A DNA stretch of 64,000 bases from Malachius bipustulatus (GCA_910589415.1 OU342631.1:61284598-61348597); one strand, 5' to 3'. Shown: positions 19,684-32,832, counted from the stretch's first letter. Translations and numbers: made by a program. The notes: generated by a model from the sequence alone, not told the origin.

Positions 19684-19728
19684 GGTACTGCGGGAAAAAT
19701 CCACATAAAACTGGTCCTTTTCAGGACC
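19684..19728 (+). pseudogene. H1 3' remnant at the array edge (stem-loop without gene)
   Basis: The 45 bases correspond to the last part of the H1 3' untranslated region, including the stem-loop GGTCCTTTTCAGGACC at 19713-19728. The H1 coding region, which precedes this sequence in every other unit, is absent; its place is taken by low-complexity DNA. Confidence 0.9.
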
Positions 19729-20188
19729 GCAAAATGACGTAAAGACTAGGTTCTAAAATGAAAATAGGTAATACGCACGAACACGGCGAGCCGGCTATCG
19801 ATAATAATAATTGTTCCTTGTCGGTGGAGCGTTGCGAGAACCCCAAAGGGGAGCGTGAGAGGGGAGGTAAATGACGACGTTATGGTATCATCCGATCGTC
19901 GACGACGCGTCGTCGTTTCGATCTCAACGGTTAGGGAGAATAAAATAAACGAGAGCAGGTAGGACGAAAGAAAATAATATTGTATTTTTTAATTAAAAAA
20001 TACTAAAAAGATTTTGGGCGCAGGAATTAGGGACGATCGAACACATCCGCGTGCATGCCCCCCGGTATCTGTCTGCCGAGGTGCGTTTTGTTTTTGGTTC
20101 AATGCAGGTTCGGGGTAACTTTTCCCACCTACGTGCGTGTACGTACAAGCGAACAAGAAGTAATCAAAGTCTGGTTACGCTATTTTGT
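19729..20188. other. Convergent spacer between H1 and H3 ends (unit 1)
   Basis: A 460-base spacer where H1 (+) and H3 (-) transcription would meet. It has two perfect palindromes: CGACGACGCGTCGTCG at 19900-19915, and at 19982-20003 a 22-base palindrome of GTATTTTTT and AAAAAATAC around AATT, whose T-runs on both strands could help termination. Equivalent spacers: 28279-28738, 36827-37286, 45370-45829, 58453-58912. Confidence 0.7.
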
Positions 20189-20204
20189 GGTTCTGAAAAG
20201 AACC
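20189..20204 (-). terminator. H3 mRNA 3' stem-loop (unit 1)
   Basis: On the minus strand GGTTCTTTTCAGAACC: a 6-bp stem with a UUUC loop, 55 bases after the H3 stop. This is the metazoan histone processing signal bound by SLBP, replacing a poly(A) tail. Confidence 0.95.
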
Positions 20205-20259
20205 GGTGGTGATTGACCGGTCGCCGCGATTGGCGACGGCCGAGGGGCGGAAGAAGAAC

Positions 20260-21249
<990 letters not shown>

Positions 21250-21313
21250 GCAACGAAACGTCCTCCGTTTTATCAGCTGAACGACGAAAGCCAACCTCAA
21301 AAAAAAAACACCC

Positions 21314-21329
21314 GGTTCTTTTCAGAACC
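21314..21329 (+). terminator. H4 mRNA 3' stem-loop (unit 1)
   Basis: GGTTCTTTTCAGAACC, 65 bases after the stop codon, preceded by an A-run. Confidence 0.95.
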
Positions 21330-21902
21330 ACAAAAATTTCAAAGACTTTTGTTTTGTGTCGGCCGTATTACACGTATTACCCTCTTGACGATAAGCAGAG
21401 TTTACGTTGAATCACTCGTTTGAAAATTTTATGACCGTCATTAACGAGATTTACTGCAGGTCTTCAACTCGCAGGTAAGGGTTCGTTCTCGATTGTCCGA
21501 GGTCTACTTCCCCGGTAGCTAAGAACCGACAATCGGTTAACCTGCATTTGCCCCCGGTATTTGCAATAAGGTTTCACCTTCCGTAGAAACGCGTCGTGGG
21601 TGGATATTGAGGTGAATCTTAAAATTTTCAATTAATTGCCACTAGAACTTCGTTTATTTAGTAGACGGTAGGTTAGGTACCTACCCCGTTTAATCCGAAT
21701 TACCGAAAAGAGCCCGAGTAATAAGTATGAGATCCGAAAATTTTCAAATCATGTTGCTACCTCCTGTAACTAAAGCCAAAAACAAAAGTTCGACAAATTA
21801 ACTTTTGCAGGTGGCGAAGCTGTCTGACGCTTTGCGGATTTCCGAGACGTACGTATACTCATCGTTACGAAAAAACTGTGTTGTTGTTGAACGATATTTT
21901 GT
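21330..21902. other. Convergent spacer between H4 and H2A ends (unit 1)
   Basis: A 573-base spacer. It holds the splice-site-like motif at 21451-21480, a GGTTAGGTACCTACC palindrome near 21670 and AT-rich filler; no gene. Equivalents: 29881-30453, 38428-39000, 51508-52080, 60055-60627. Confidence 0.7.
21451..21480 (+). other. Conserved acceptor/donor-like motif downstream of H4
   Basis: TTACTGCAG, then 15 bases GTCTTCAACTCGCAG, then GTAAGG. This looks like a 3' splice site, a 15-base exon and a perfect 5' splice site. A near copy lies downstream of H2B (23246-23275). Function unknown. Confidence 0.5.
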
Positions 21903-21918
21903 GGCCCTGAGAAGGGCC
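21903..21918 (-). terminator. H2A mRNA 3' stem-loop (unit 1)
   Basis: On the minus strand GGCCCTTCTCAGGGCC: a GC-richer stem and a UCUC loop instead of UUUC. All five H2A copies share it. Confidence 0.93.
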
Positions 21919-21969
21919 GGATGATATTCGGGAAATTTTGTTGTCCGGAGACGGAGACAAAGACACCGC

Positions 21970-22641
<672 letters not shown>

Positions 22642-23013
22642 ATGCCACCGAAAACGAGCGGTAAAGCTGCAAAGAAAGCGGGCAAAGCCCAGAAGAACAT
22701 CTCGAAAAGCGACAAGAAGAAGAAACGCAGGAGGAAGGAATCTTACGCCATCTACATTTACAAAGTGCTGAAGCAGGTCCACCCCGACACCGGTATCAGT
22801 TCCAAAGCGATGTCGATCATGAACTCTTTCGTCAACGACATCTTCGAACGGATCGCCGCCGAGGCTTCCAGACTGGCGCACTACAACAAGAGGTCCACGA
22901 TTACCAGCAGGGAAATTCAGACCGCTGTCCGTCTTCTGCTGCCCGGAGAGTTGGCTAAGCACGCTGTCAGTGAAGGAACAAAGGCCGTCACCAAGTACAC
23001 CAGCTCCAAGTAA
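22642..23013 (+). CDS. H2B: Histone H2B, unit 1
   Basis: The 123-codon H2B starts [17 protein letters not shown] and ends [10 protein letters not shown], as in other insects. The open frame runs upstream to 22459, but the start at 22642 is chosen because the family begins there, and because the upstream part lies over the promoter and TATA element. The basic tail is followed by the histone fold ([20 protein letters not shown]). Ubiquitination-site context AVTKYTSSK is intact. Intronless, with the stem-loop 67 bases after the stop. Confidence 0.97.
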   Translation: MPPKTSGKAAKKAGKAQKNISKSDKKKKRRRKESYAIYIYKVLKQVHPDTGISSKAMSIMNSFVNDIFERIAAEASRLAHYNKRSTITSREIQTAVRLLLPGELAKHAVSEGTKAVTKYTSSK

Positions 23014-23079
23014 GGTAACACAGCTCCTTCCTGTGTTCCTTGTTCGGGTGCCACCGGAAAATTGAGGAAAAAAAAAACC

Positions 23080-23095
23080 GGTTCTTTTCAGAACC
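23080..23095 (+). terminator. H2B mRNA 3' stem-loop (unit 1)
   Basis: GGTTCTTTTCAGAACC, after an A9-A10 run. Confidence 0.95.
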
Positions 23096-23245
23096 ACAAA
23101 AATTATTGAAACAATTAGGTACCTATTGTTCTCCGCGCACACGCACATCCGTCAAGTTTTATTATTTTGCGTGAAAACAGTATTAGGTAGTTAGGAAATA
23201 ATAATAATGATAATAATACATCACGCTCCGCCCGCTCGACATAAT

Positions 23246-23275
23246 TTACCGCAGGTCTTCGCTCGGCAGGTAAGG
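23246..23275 (+). other. Conserved acceptor/donor-like motif downstream of H2B
   Basis: TTACCGCAG, GTCTTCGCTCGGCAG, GTAAGG; matches the motif after H4 in 23 or more of 30 positions although the surroundings differ. Confidence 0.5.
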
Positions 23276-24159
23276 AACAATACTATTCCACCCTCAATCG
23301 CTCCCCGAAGTATTTAAATTATTAAATTTTGATTCCAATATTTCCGAAGAAACAAACAAGTCAGTCAGCTGAATGCTCGTGCCTAGGTGAAAGGAGCATT
23401 ATCATGTCCCGACCTCCCCGTACTGTGAGACGTGAAAGCGGGTCACCGAGTTCGCCGAAAATGCTTTTTGCCATCAGCTCTTACCTAGGTAGGTACCTAC
23501 AAGCTTCGTTTAGGTGGGGAAATTCATTTTCTCAAGTTCCGCAAGCGTGAGCGCTTATTTGTTTGATCGCCGAAATTAATAATTAAATACCTATTTATCA
23601 GTACCTGCCTGCTTTTTTGCGTACAAAAACCGATTTAAATGGTGGGTACCAGATCTAGTGTATAATTATTATTATTGAACTCGTATAGACCGGCAACGCC
23701 GTGCTGGATAATAATGTAGAGGTGTGTATTCTTGGGCGATATCAGACGTATCGTTGTTATTAAATGAACTGATGGTGTAGGTGCGTCCATCTAGCGGCGG
23801 CGTTCCGTATCGCGCGTGTCCCCGCTAACAGCCGTTTCAAGCCGGAAAACAGAATTCGATACTAGAGAAAGAAACCTGCACGGTAGGAGCAGACTGCAAT
23901 AGAAGAAATTATGGAAAAAGATGAAGGGAAATCAAATTAAGAACAACCTACCTACCTATATTATTATAATAATATTTTTTATTATTAGTATTATTATGAG
24001 CGATTATGGAAGCTTTTATTATTTTGCCAGATACGGAGTCGCTTAAATGGACAAAGTTGTGATGCAATCGGCAACAAAATTTAAAAAAAAATTTATTTTT
24101 CAAAAAGTACGGTGAAATGCGGTGAAAAACTAACTGGAAAATTGAAATGTCTAATTTTT

Positions 24160-24281
24160 GGTACTTCAGCTGACAGGGACTGCACCGTGAGATATTGTGA
24201 GATATTTTCGATCGGGAACTGCACCGGTACTTCAGCTGGTGGGGACTGCACCGTGAGATGTTTCCGATCGGGAACTGCACT
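24160..24281. repeat. Two imperfect tandem copies in the spacer
   Basis: GGTACTTCAGCTG, GGGACTGCACCGTGAGAT and CGATCGGGAACTGCAC occur twice in tandem; the second copy lacks an internal GAGATATT duplication. Confidence 0.7.
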
Positions 24282-24669
24282 AAAATCGTCATTTTTGAAG
24301 TTCAAGGCCCTGTACAACGAAAACGGCTCAAGATAGAGAGAAACGGCTTACATGTCCCTATTTTAACTTTTCATGTACTATCCTATGATGTAGACCTGAC
24401 CTGGCCTGACCTGACCTGGCCTGACCCCTTTTCATGTACTATCCTATGATGTAGATAAAATGTTTATACAGGGTGATAAAAAATTTGGAAAAATTCGAGA
24501 TTTTTCCACGCGTCGCCAAATAAAAAAAAAAAACACACAAAGAAAGTCCAAATGTTTCTATACCATAGGATAGTGCATGAAAAGTTAAAATAGTGACATG
24601 TAAGCCGTTTCTCTCTATCTTGAGCCGTTTTCGTTGTACAGGACCTTGAACTTCAAAAATGACGATTTT
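24282..24669. mobile_element. Fold-back MITE in the spacer (unit 1)
   Basis: Inverted arms of about 105 bases (AAAATCGTCATTTTTGAAG ... TACTATCCTATG and its inverse) around a 170-base centre, flanked by CACT on both sides (24278-24281 and 24670-24673). The left arm continues into seven GACCT/GGCCT pentamers. No protein. It is present at the same place in every unit, so it inserted before the array was homogenised. Confidence 0.7.
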
Positions 24670-24954
24670 CACTTATTTATAACTCACAAACTTCTGAATT
24701 TAAACACCAACAACTGTAAAAGCCAATCTTATTTTCTCTTCTCATTCCATTAAAAAAAAACAAAAAAAAAACTTTGATATGTCCAAAATAAATAATTTTA
24801 GGTTGTAGTAGGCACTCTACGACCCTGAAGACCCAATTTAATTTTTACGCTATTATTACGCTAGGTATACTCTCCTTCTAGGTAAGTGAATGGAAATGAA
24901 ATCGAAACGTGTTCGTTTTGTTTTTAGCTGTTGTTGTTTTTTCCTTTGAGAAAT

Positions 24955-24991
24955 GGGGGGGGCAATAGCCGGGGCGGGGGGGGGGGTGGGG
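24955..24991. repeat. G-rich tract in the spacer (unit 1)
   Basis: G-runs separated by CAATAGCC, C and T. In units 3 and 4 the last part is an uninterrupted G21 (42063-42083 and 55146-55166); in units 1, 2 and 5 it is interrupted. Confidence 0.8.
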
Positions 24992-26057
24992 TGTAAACGG
25001 ATGACATTTGTTTATGAAGATAAACGGATAGAACGGACGTCGGCGATACCGATAGACGTAATGAAAAAAAAATTTCCGAATGAGATCCATTAGAAAATGA
25101 AGTGTAAAAATCTCATTATCTCATTGATGAGGGTTGAAAGCAGCAAACTGCATCGCAGCGGCATCTATTGGCGAGTAGCGACGGGAGGCACTGACGTCGG
25201 CAATCGGAGTACGGACATGGTTCTGTTCCAGTCTTAGTCTGTGCTCGCACCACTCGCAATGAAGGACGCTTCTTATTATTGTTTTTGATTGGATGCATGC
25301 ACTCGCGTGGATGCCAGACTTCTGTGACCAGGTCGAATCTAAGGATTTAAAGAAATTTAATACTTTTTCCGTCGAACGCAATTTTAACATCAGTAAAAAT
25401 ACAGACTGGCAAAATAGGTAGGTACCTACCTGCCGTATAAATTTGATAGGCAGCCGAGAGTTTGGCGAGACTTGATTAGTGCGCAGATACTACCCCCGAA
25501 TCCGTAAATATTTGTTGTCCAATATCAACAATGTGTAGTCGGTGTCCGCGTTGAAAAAAACAACAAATCAAATATAGGGCAGATAATAATATTTCCGCCG
25601 TTCATCGAACATGTAAAAGCTAAGTGGTGACGCTGGTTAACTCGTATCGTATTTATTTAAAATACCTACTCACTTATCATTTAAAATATTTAGTATTAAG
25701 TGCGCCGCGCCACTGATGCGATTTCTAGTTTGACATGGTGGAACAGTTTTGATAAGGCTCGCAAGATGCCTCTCGCCTTCACATGAAAATGGGACGGTAC
25801 CTATATAGGTAGGTACCTACTTACCTGCTGCCTATACGTTACTTAAAAAATCATTCGACGTTGAGGCACCGTTCATTTCGGTCGGTTTAATGAAAAAAAC
25901 ATTTTCATCAGAAAAAAAAAGAAAAACGTACCTACCTATAAATATATGTACCTTATGAAATATGTAAATCGAAAAGCAGAAGAAGGAAAAAAGGATCAGA
26001 TACGTGTGGGCGGTTTGATTTTAAATGATGAATCCGTTAGTTCTAAAATAATAGGTG

Positions 26058-26121
26058 TAGGTAGGTAGGTAGGTAGGTAGGTAGGTAGGTAGGTAGGTAG
26101 GTAGGTAGGTAGGTAGGTAGG
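26058..26121. repeat. (TAGG)16 microsatellite, unit 1
   Basis: Sixteen perfect TAGG tetramers. Confidence 0.95.
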
Positions 26122-26409
26122 TATGTAAATAAGTAGGTATAGTTGTTACGTTTTTACGTTTTTGTCTGCTCGCCTATCTCTTATGAGGTGTTGGACGAGA
26201 AATATAGTTAAGCGATTTATTCGCCAAGCAGGTGTTAAAAAAAAGTACATATACATTTTCGGCACAGAAAATGCCCTCTCTCATTTTTTCGCCGACGGAC
26301 GAAAACCTCTCCCTTCCTCGCGATTTTCGTTCACCTTCATTTCGCCGTTTGATTATTAGCTTGTATTATAGGTACGGTTTGTTTTCTTTTTTTAAATTAA
26401 TCCCGTCTT

Positions 26410-27300
26410 GTGGGTACTGAGCTTTCTAGGATGGCCTCATTGGGAGAGCAATTTACCGTTTACCTACTCATCGGCACTCGTCAACAGCGACCGCAATTTC
26501 GCTGCCCTGGAAAGACGGGCATCGTCTTATCGCGTCTGGCCCGAGTGCGCGTTTATAATTTTTCCCAAGCGATAACGCGATCTTGCGCCGGACGTGAACC
26601 CGTCCGATATGTATTCGAGACCGCTCTCGTTTCGATGGTTCGGGCGCACCCGCCCCCCTTTCCCCAAAGTGATGCGTTTTTTTCGAAGACGAGCGGCAAT
26701 GTACTCGACGTTCGAAAGGCGAGGAGGAAGGTGCGCGTTAATTTTTTAATCGTCGCCCAAGCGAACAATCGGCGCCCGGGGCAGTCGCACGGTCGTATGG
26801 CTTGTTTGGGCGCCATCCGTCGCCTCACCCCCCTATGGACGTGCGACTTTGGAGTCCGGTGTGTCCAGTTTTTCCCCGAATTTTGCCCGGCCGAACAAGA
26901 AACGAAGGACGGAAACCGTTCGCATCGGAAAAAGAGTCGCCCGATTCGGGGCGCCTTAACCGGCGAACGGGGCGACAGATCGAGCCGCTCTCGATCGGAA
27001 AAGAGAGGTAAAACAGTGCGCTTTAAGGAGAAACAAAAATCGCATTCCGCGATGGATCCCGTTTGACGTCGCACCCGTCCAAAGATTAAAGACGTCACGA
27101 CGGTCGTCGAGAGTGTCCGTGACCGATTGCTTTTTCGCCGGAATCCGAGACCCCGCGATGACGAGGCTGCATCAACGGACGGGTCAAAGTGTCGACCCTT
27201 GGTCGGGGTCATCGCCTCCGACGGACCGTGTAGGACGACGTCGCGGGGGCCCCTTTTTCGAATCGGTGCAACACGAAACTTTCCGTCGAACATTCAGCCT
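26410..27300. other. GC-rich block before H1 with overlapping frames on both strands (unit 1)
   Basis: The block is clearly richer in GC than the rest of the spacer. It has a 246-codon frame on the minus strand (26553-27293) overlapping a 218-codon frame on the plus strand (26410-27066). Both proteins are Arg-rich, low in pattern and match no family I know. Equivalents: 34958-35848, 43501-44391, 56584-57474. A CpG-rich regulatory region is as likely as a gene. Confidence 0.4.
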
Positions 27301-27506
27301 GCGTATTTTGCGAGCGTCTCGCGTTTCATCTTCGGTTCAGCGCCAGGAGGTCTACCAAATTCCGTAAAATTTTCGTTGTCAAACCAACAAACGATTTAAA
27401 GGTGCCGTTCTAACAGCGACCGAGTCAATCGTACGACGAGAGTGTACCCGATCACTTACTTGCTCACTCGAACCAACCCCGCTTCCGTTCATCACGAGAT
27501 ATCGAT

Positions 27507-28181
27507 ATGGCCGACGTATCAGCACAGCAAACAGCCACCTCCGGTGCTGCGGCAGAGGGCGGCGTTGCCAAAGTTAAGAAGGAGAAGAAAGTCAAGAATC
27601 CCCGCTCGAAGCCGTCTCATCCTCCTACATCAGAGATGGTCAACAACGCGATCAAGGGCCTTAAGGAGCGCGGCGGTTCTTCGCTGCAGGCGATTAAGAA
27701 GTACGTCGCCGCCAACTACAAGGTCGACGCCGAGAAGGTGGCGCCGTTCATCAAGAAGTACCTCAAGTCTGCCGTCGCCGGTGGATCTCTGGTACAGACG
27801 AAAGGGAAAGGAGCGTCCGGATCCTTTAAGCTGGCTTCGTCTGCCGTCTCCGGTGAAAAGAAAACGACCGCGGCCTCCGCAAAGTCGAAGAGATCGCCGT
27901 CCGCCTCCAAACCGGCCAAGCCGAAAGCTGCTGCGGCTTCTAAGAAATCCGTAGCCGCGTCTCCGAAGGCGAAGAAGGAGAAGAAGTCCGCCGCCGTCTC
28001 CAAACCGAAAAAGGTTTCCAAGCCCGCCGCGGCAGCCGCCAAACCGAAAAGTCCATCCAAAGCGAAAAAATCCAACAAGGCCGGACCGACGAAGAAGCCG
28101 AAAGCTCCGAAGCCCAAGTCTGCGAAAGCTGTCGCAAAGACTCCAAAGAAAGCCGCCGCCTCCCCGAAGCGCAAGAAGTGA
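27507..28181 (+). CDS. H1: Linker histone H1, unit 1
   Basis: The 224-codon linker histone binds the nucleosome dyad and linker DNA. An Ala/Lys-rich N-terminus is followed by the winged-helix globular domain at about residues 38-112 ([20 protein letters not shown] ... [11 protein letters not shown] ... [10 protein letters not shown] ... GASGSFKL). A long Lys/Ala/Pro tail with SPKAKK- and SPSK-type motifs completes it. The gene is single-exon and carries its own TATA-like TTTAAAGG at about 27395 and an initiator-like TCAATC at 27425. It lies on the same strand as H2B and faces the next H3. Confidence 0.97.
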   Translation: MADVSAQQTATSGAAAEGGVAKVKKEKKVKNPRSKPSHPPTSEMVNNAIKGLKERGGSSLQAIKKYVAANYKVDAEKVAPFIKKYLKSAVAGGSLVQTKGKGASGSFKLASSAVSGEKKTTAASAKSKRSPSASKPAKPKAAAASKKSVAASPKAKKEKKSAAVSKPKKVSKPAAAAAKPKSPSKAKKSNKAGPTKKPKAPKPKSAKAVAKTPKKAAASPKRKK

Positions 28182-28262
28182 GGAGGAGGCGCCTTAAAGA
28201 TTGCAGTCCTCCTTCCGTGCTCCGTATCGGTGCGGTACTGCGGGAAAAATCCACATAAAACT

Positions 28263-28278
28263 GGTCCTTTTCAGGACC
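28263..28278 (+). terminator. H1 mRNA 3' stem-loop (end of unit 1 H1)
   Basis: GGTCCTTTTCAGGACC, 82 bases after the H1 stop. Confidence 0.95.
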
Positions 28279-28738
28279 GCAAAATGACGTAAAGACTAGG
28301 TTCTAAAATGAAAATAGGTAATACGCACGAACACGGCGAGCCGGCTATCGATAATAATAATTGTTCCTTGTCGGTGGAGCGTTGCGAGAACCCCAAAGGG
28401 GAGCGTGAGAGGGGAGGTAAATGACGACGTTATGGTATCATCCGATCGTCGACGACGCGTCGTCGTTTCGATCTCAACGGTTAGGGAGAATAAAATAAAC
28501 GAGAGCAGGTAGGACGAAAGAAAATAATATTGTATTTTTTAATTAAAAAATACTAAAAAGATTTTGGGCGCAGGAATTAGGGACGATCGAACACATCCGC
28601 GTGCATGCCCCCCGGTATCTGTCTGCCGAGGTGCGTTTTGTTTTTGGTTCAATGCAGGTTCGGGGTAACTTTTCCCACCTACGTGCGTGTACGTACAAGC
28701 GAACAAGAAGTAATCAAAGTCTGGTTACGCTATTTTGT

Positions 28739-28754
28739 GGTTCCGAAAAGAACC
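28739..28754 (-). terminator. H3 mRNA 3' stem-loop, variant (unit 2)
   Basis: On the minus strand GGTTCTTTTCGGAACC: the base after the loop is G instead of A, turning the closing U-A pair into a U-G wobble. The other four H3 copies have A. Confidence 0.92.
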
Positions 28755-28809
28755 GGTGGTGATTGACCGGTCGCCGCGATTGGCGACGGCCGAGGGGCGG
28801 AAGAAGAAC

Positions 28810-29223
<414 letters not shown>

Positions 29224-29475
29224 TTAAGCTTCAGAAGATCGGAGCAGTGCACGCTTCGCAGGACGAACGTTAAAAATCTACGCCGATTTACCCAAACACC
29301 GCTATATATAATGAACGGCCGGTTACCGGGGAAAGGAGGCACGCCATTGGTCGGCTGCTTGCGCGTACGCAGCGATATTTAACACCAACTCTGCTCCACG
29401 TTTCGTTCATTCGATCTTCGTGGTCCGACCGAGGCAGTTAGAACTCTCGACTTCTCCCGCAAGCAAATAAATTAA

Positions 29476-29799
<324 letters not shown>

Positions 29800-29864
29800 G
29801 CAACGAAACGTCCTCCGTTTTATCAGCTGAACGACGAAAGCCAACCTCAAAAAAAAACACACCC

Positions 29865-29880
29865 GGTTCTTTTCAGAACC
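29865..29880 (+). terminator. H4 mRNA 3' stem-loop (unit 2)
   Basis: Canonical; one base further from the stop than in other units because the preceding A-run reads AAACACAC. Confidence 0.95.
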
Positions 29881-30453
29881 ACAAAAATTTCAAAGACTTT
29901 TGTTTTGTGTCGGCCGTATTACACGTATTACCCTCTTGACGATAAGCAGAGTTTACGTTGAATCACTCGTTTGAAAATTTTATGACCGTCATTAACGAGA
30001 TTTACTGCAGGTCTTCAACTCGCAGGTAAGGGTTCGTTCTCGATTGTCCGAGGTCTACTTCCCCGGTAGCTAAGAACCGACAATCGGTTAACCTGCATTT
30101 GCCCCCGGTATTTGCAATAAGGTTTCACCTTCCGTAGAAACGCGTCGTGGGTGGATATTGAGGTGAATCTTAAAATTTTCAATTAATTGCCACTAGAACT
30201 TCGTTTATTTAGTAGACGGTAGGTTAGGTACCTACCCCGTTTAATCCGAATTACCGAAAAGAGCCCGAGTAATAAGTATGAGATCCGAAAATTTTCAAAT
30301 CATGTTGCTACCTCCTGTAACTAAAGCCAAAAACAAAAGTTCGACAAATTAACTTTTGCAGGTGGCGAAGCTGTCTGACGCTTTGCGGATTTCCGAGACG
30401 TACGTATACTCATCGTTACGAAAAAACTGTGTTGTTGTTGAACGATATTTTGT

Positions 30454-30469
30454 GGCCCTGAGAAGGGCC
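30454..30469 (-). terminator. H2A mRNA 3' stem-loop (unit 2)
   Basis: Same UCUC-loop form as unit 1. Confidence 0.93.
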
Positions 30470-30520
30470 GGATGATATTCGGGAAATTTTGTTGTCCGGA
30501 GACGGAGACAAAGACACCGC

Positions 30521-30958
<438 letters not shown>

Positions 30959-31192
30959 TCAACTCGAATGCTCGTCCGACCATTTTGAGCTGACGTTATA
31001 TGTCGTCGCGTGTTCGGAGGCGAGAGCCAATCGGAGCACTCGTACGGCTCGCACTCGGTGGGGCGGGACAGACGAGCGACGATCGTCTCTCTTAAATACC
31101 GATTTTTAAAAGTCGGCCTCACGATTCGATATCAGACCGTCGCCTTGACAAGTTGGTCATCCTCTACGACATCATCATCATCATCATCGATC

Positions 31193-31564
31193 ATGCCACC
31201 GAAAACGAGCGGTAAAGCTGCAAAGAAAGCGGGCAAAGCCCAGAAGAACATCTCGAAAAGCGACAAGAAGAAGAAACGCAGGAGGAAGGAATCTTACGCC
31301 ATCTACATTTACAAAGTGCTGAAGCAGGTCCACCCCGACACCGGTATCAGTTCCAAAGCGATGTCGATCATGAACTCTTTCGTCAACGACATCTTCGAAC
31401 GGATCGCCGCCGAGGCTTCCAGACTGGCGCACTACAACAAGAGGTCCACGATTACCAGCAGGGAAATTCAGACCGCTGTCCGTCTTCTGCTGCCCGGAGA
31501 GTTGGCTAAGCACGCTGTCAGTGAAGGAACAAAGGCCGTCACCAAGTACACCAGCTCCAAGTAA
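31193..31564 (+). CDS. H2B: Histone H2B, unit 2
   Basis: Identical to unit 1 H2B; start placed at MPPKTS as there. Confidence 0.97.
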   Translation: MPPKTSGKAAKKAGKAQKNISKSDKKKKRRRKESYAIYIYKVLKQVHPDTGISSKAMSIMNSFVNDIFERIAAEASRLAHYNKRSTITSREIQTAVRLLLPGELAKHAVSEGTKAVTKYTSSK

Positions 31565-31630
31565 GGTAACACAGCTCCTTCCTGTGTTCCTTGTTCGGGT
31601 GCCACCGGAAAATTGAGGAAAAAAAAAACC

Positions 31631-31646
31631 GGTTCTTTTCAGAACC
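31631..31646 (+). terminator. H2B mRNA 3' stem-loop (unit 2)
   Basis: Canonical GGTTCTTTTCAGAACC. Confidence 0.95.
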
Positions 31647-32832
31647 ACAAAAATTATTGAAACAATTAGGTACCTATTGTTCTCCGCGCACACGCACATC
31701 CGTCAAGTTTTATTATTTTGCGTGAAAACAGTATTAGGTAGTTAGGAAATAATAATAATGATAATAATACATCACGCTCCGCCCGCTCGACATAATTTAC
31801 CGCAGGTCTTCGCTCGGCAGGTAAGGAACAATACTATTCCACCCTCAATCGCTCCCCGAAGTATTTAAATTATTAAATTTTGATTCCAATATTTCCGAAG
31901 AAACAAACAAGTCAGTCAGCTGAATGCTCGTGCCTAGGTGAAAGGAGCATTATCATGTCCCGACCTCCCCGTACTGTGAGACGTGAAAGCGGGTCACCGA
32001 GTTCGCCGAAAATGCTTTTTGCCATCAGCTCTTACCTAGGTAGGTACCTACAAGCTTCGTTTAGGTGGGGAAATTCATTTTCTCAAGTTCCGCAAGCGTG
32101 AGCGCTTATTTGTTTGATCGCCGAAATTAATAATTAAATACCTATTTATCAGTACCTGCCTGCTTTTTTGCGTACAAAAACCGATTTAAATGGTGGGTAC
32201 CAGATCTAGTGTATAATTATTATTATTGAACTCGTATAGACCGGCAACGCCGTGCTGGATAATAATGTAGAGGTGTGTATTCTTGGGCGATATCAGACGT
32301 ATCGTTGTTATTAAATGAACTGATGGTGTAGGTGCGTCCATCTAGCGGCGGCGTTCCGTATCGCGCGTGTCCCCGCTAACAGCCGTTTCAAGCCGGAAAA
32401 CAGAATTCGATACTAGAGAAAGAAACCTGCACGGTAGGAGCAGACTGCAATAGAAGAAATTATGGAAAAAGATGAAGGGAAATCAAATTAAGAACAACCT
32501 ACCTACCTATATTATTATAATAATATTTTTTATTATTAGTATTATTATGAGCGATTATGGAAGCTTTTATTATTTTGCCAGATACGGAGTCGCTTAAATG
32601 GACAAAGTTGTGATGCAATCGGCAACAAAATTTAAAAAAAAATTTATTTTTCAAAAAGTACGGTGAAATGCGGTGAAAAACTAACTGGAAAATTGAAATG
32701 TCTAATTTTTGGTACTTCAGCTGACAGGGACTGCACCGTGAGATATTGTGAGATATTTTCGATCGGGAACTGCACCGGTACTTCAGCTGGTGGGGACTGC
32801 ACCGTGAGATGTTTCCGATCGGGAACTGCACT

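Larger units (their letters stand above)
23096..27506. other. Long spacer between H2B and H1 (unit 1)
   Basis: About 4.4 kb. In order it holds the splice-like motif (23246-23275), AT-rich sequence with GGTAGGTACCTACC palindromes, a 60-70 bp tandem duplication (24160-24281), a fold-back element (24282-24669), a G-rich tract (24955-24991), a TAGG microsatellite (26058-26121), a GC-rich block (26410-27300) and the H1 promoter (TTTAAAGG near 27395). No gene was recognised. Equivalents: 31647-36054, 40191-44597, 53274-57680, and 61823 to the window end. Confidence 0.7.

Noticed and set aside
26058..26121. Telomeric repeat
   Set aside because: The unit is TAGG, not the insect telomere unit TTAGG, and it lies within every histone unit.
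27716..28174. 152-codon minus-strand frame over H1 (and the same in the other units)
   Set aside because: Shadow of the Lys/Ala-rich H1 coding sequence.
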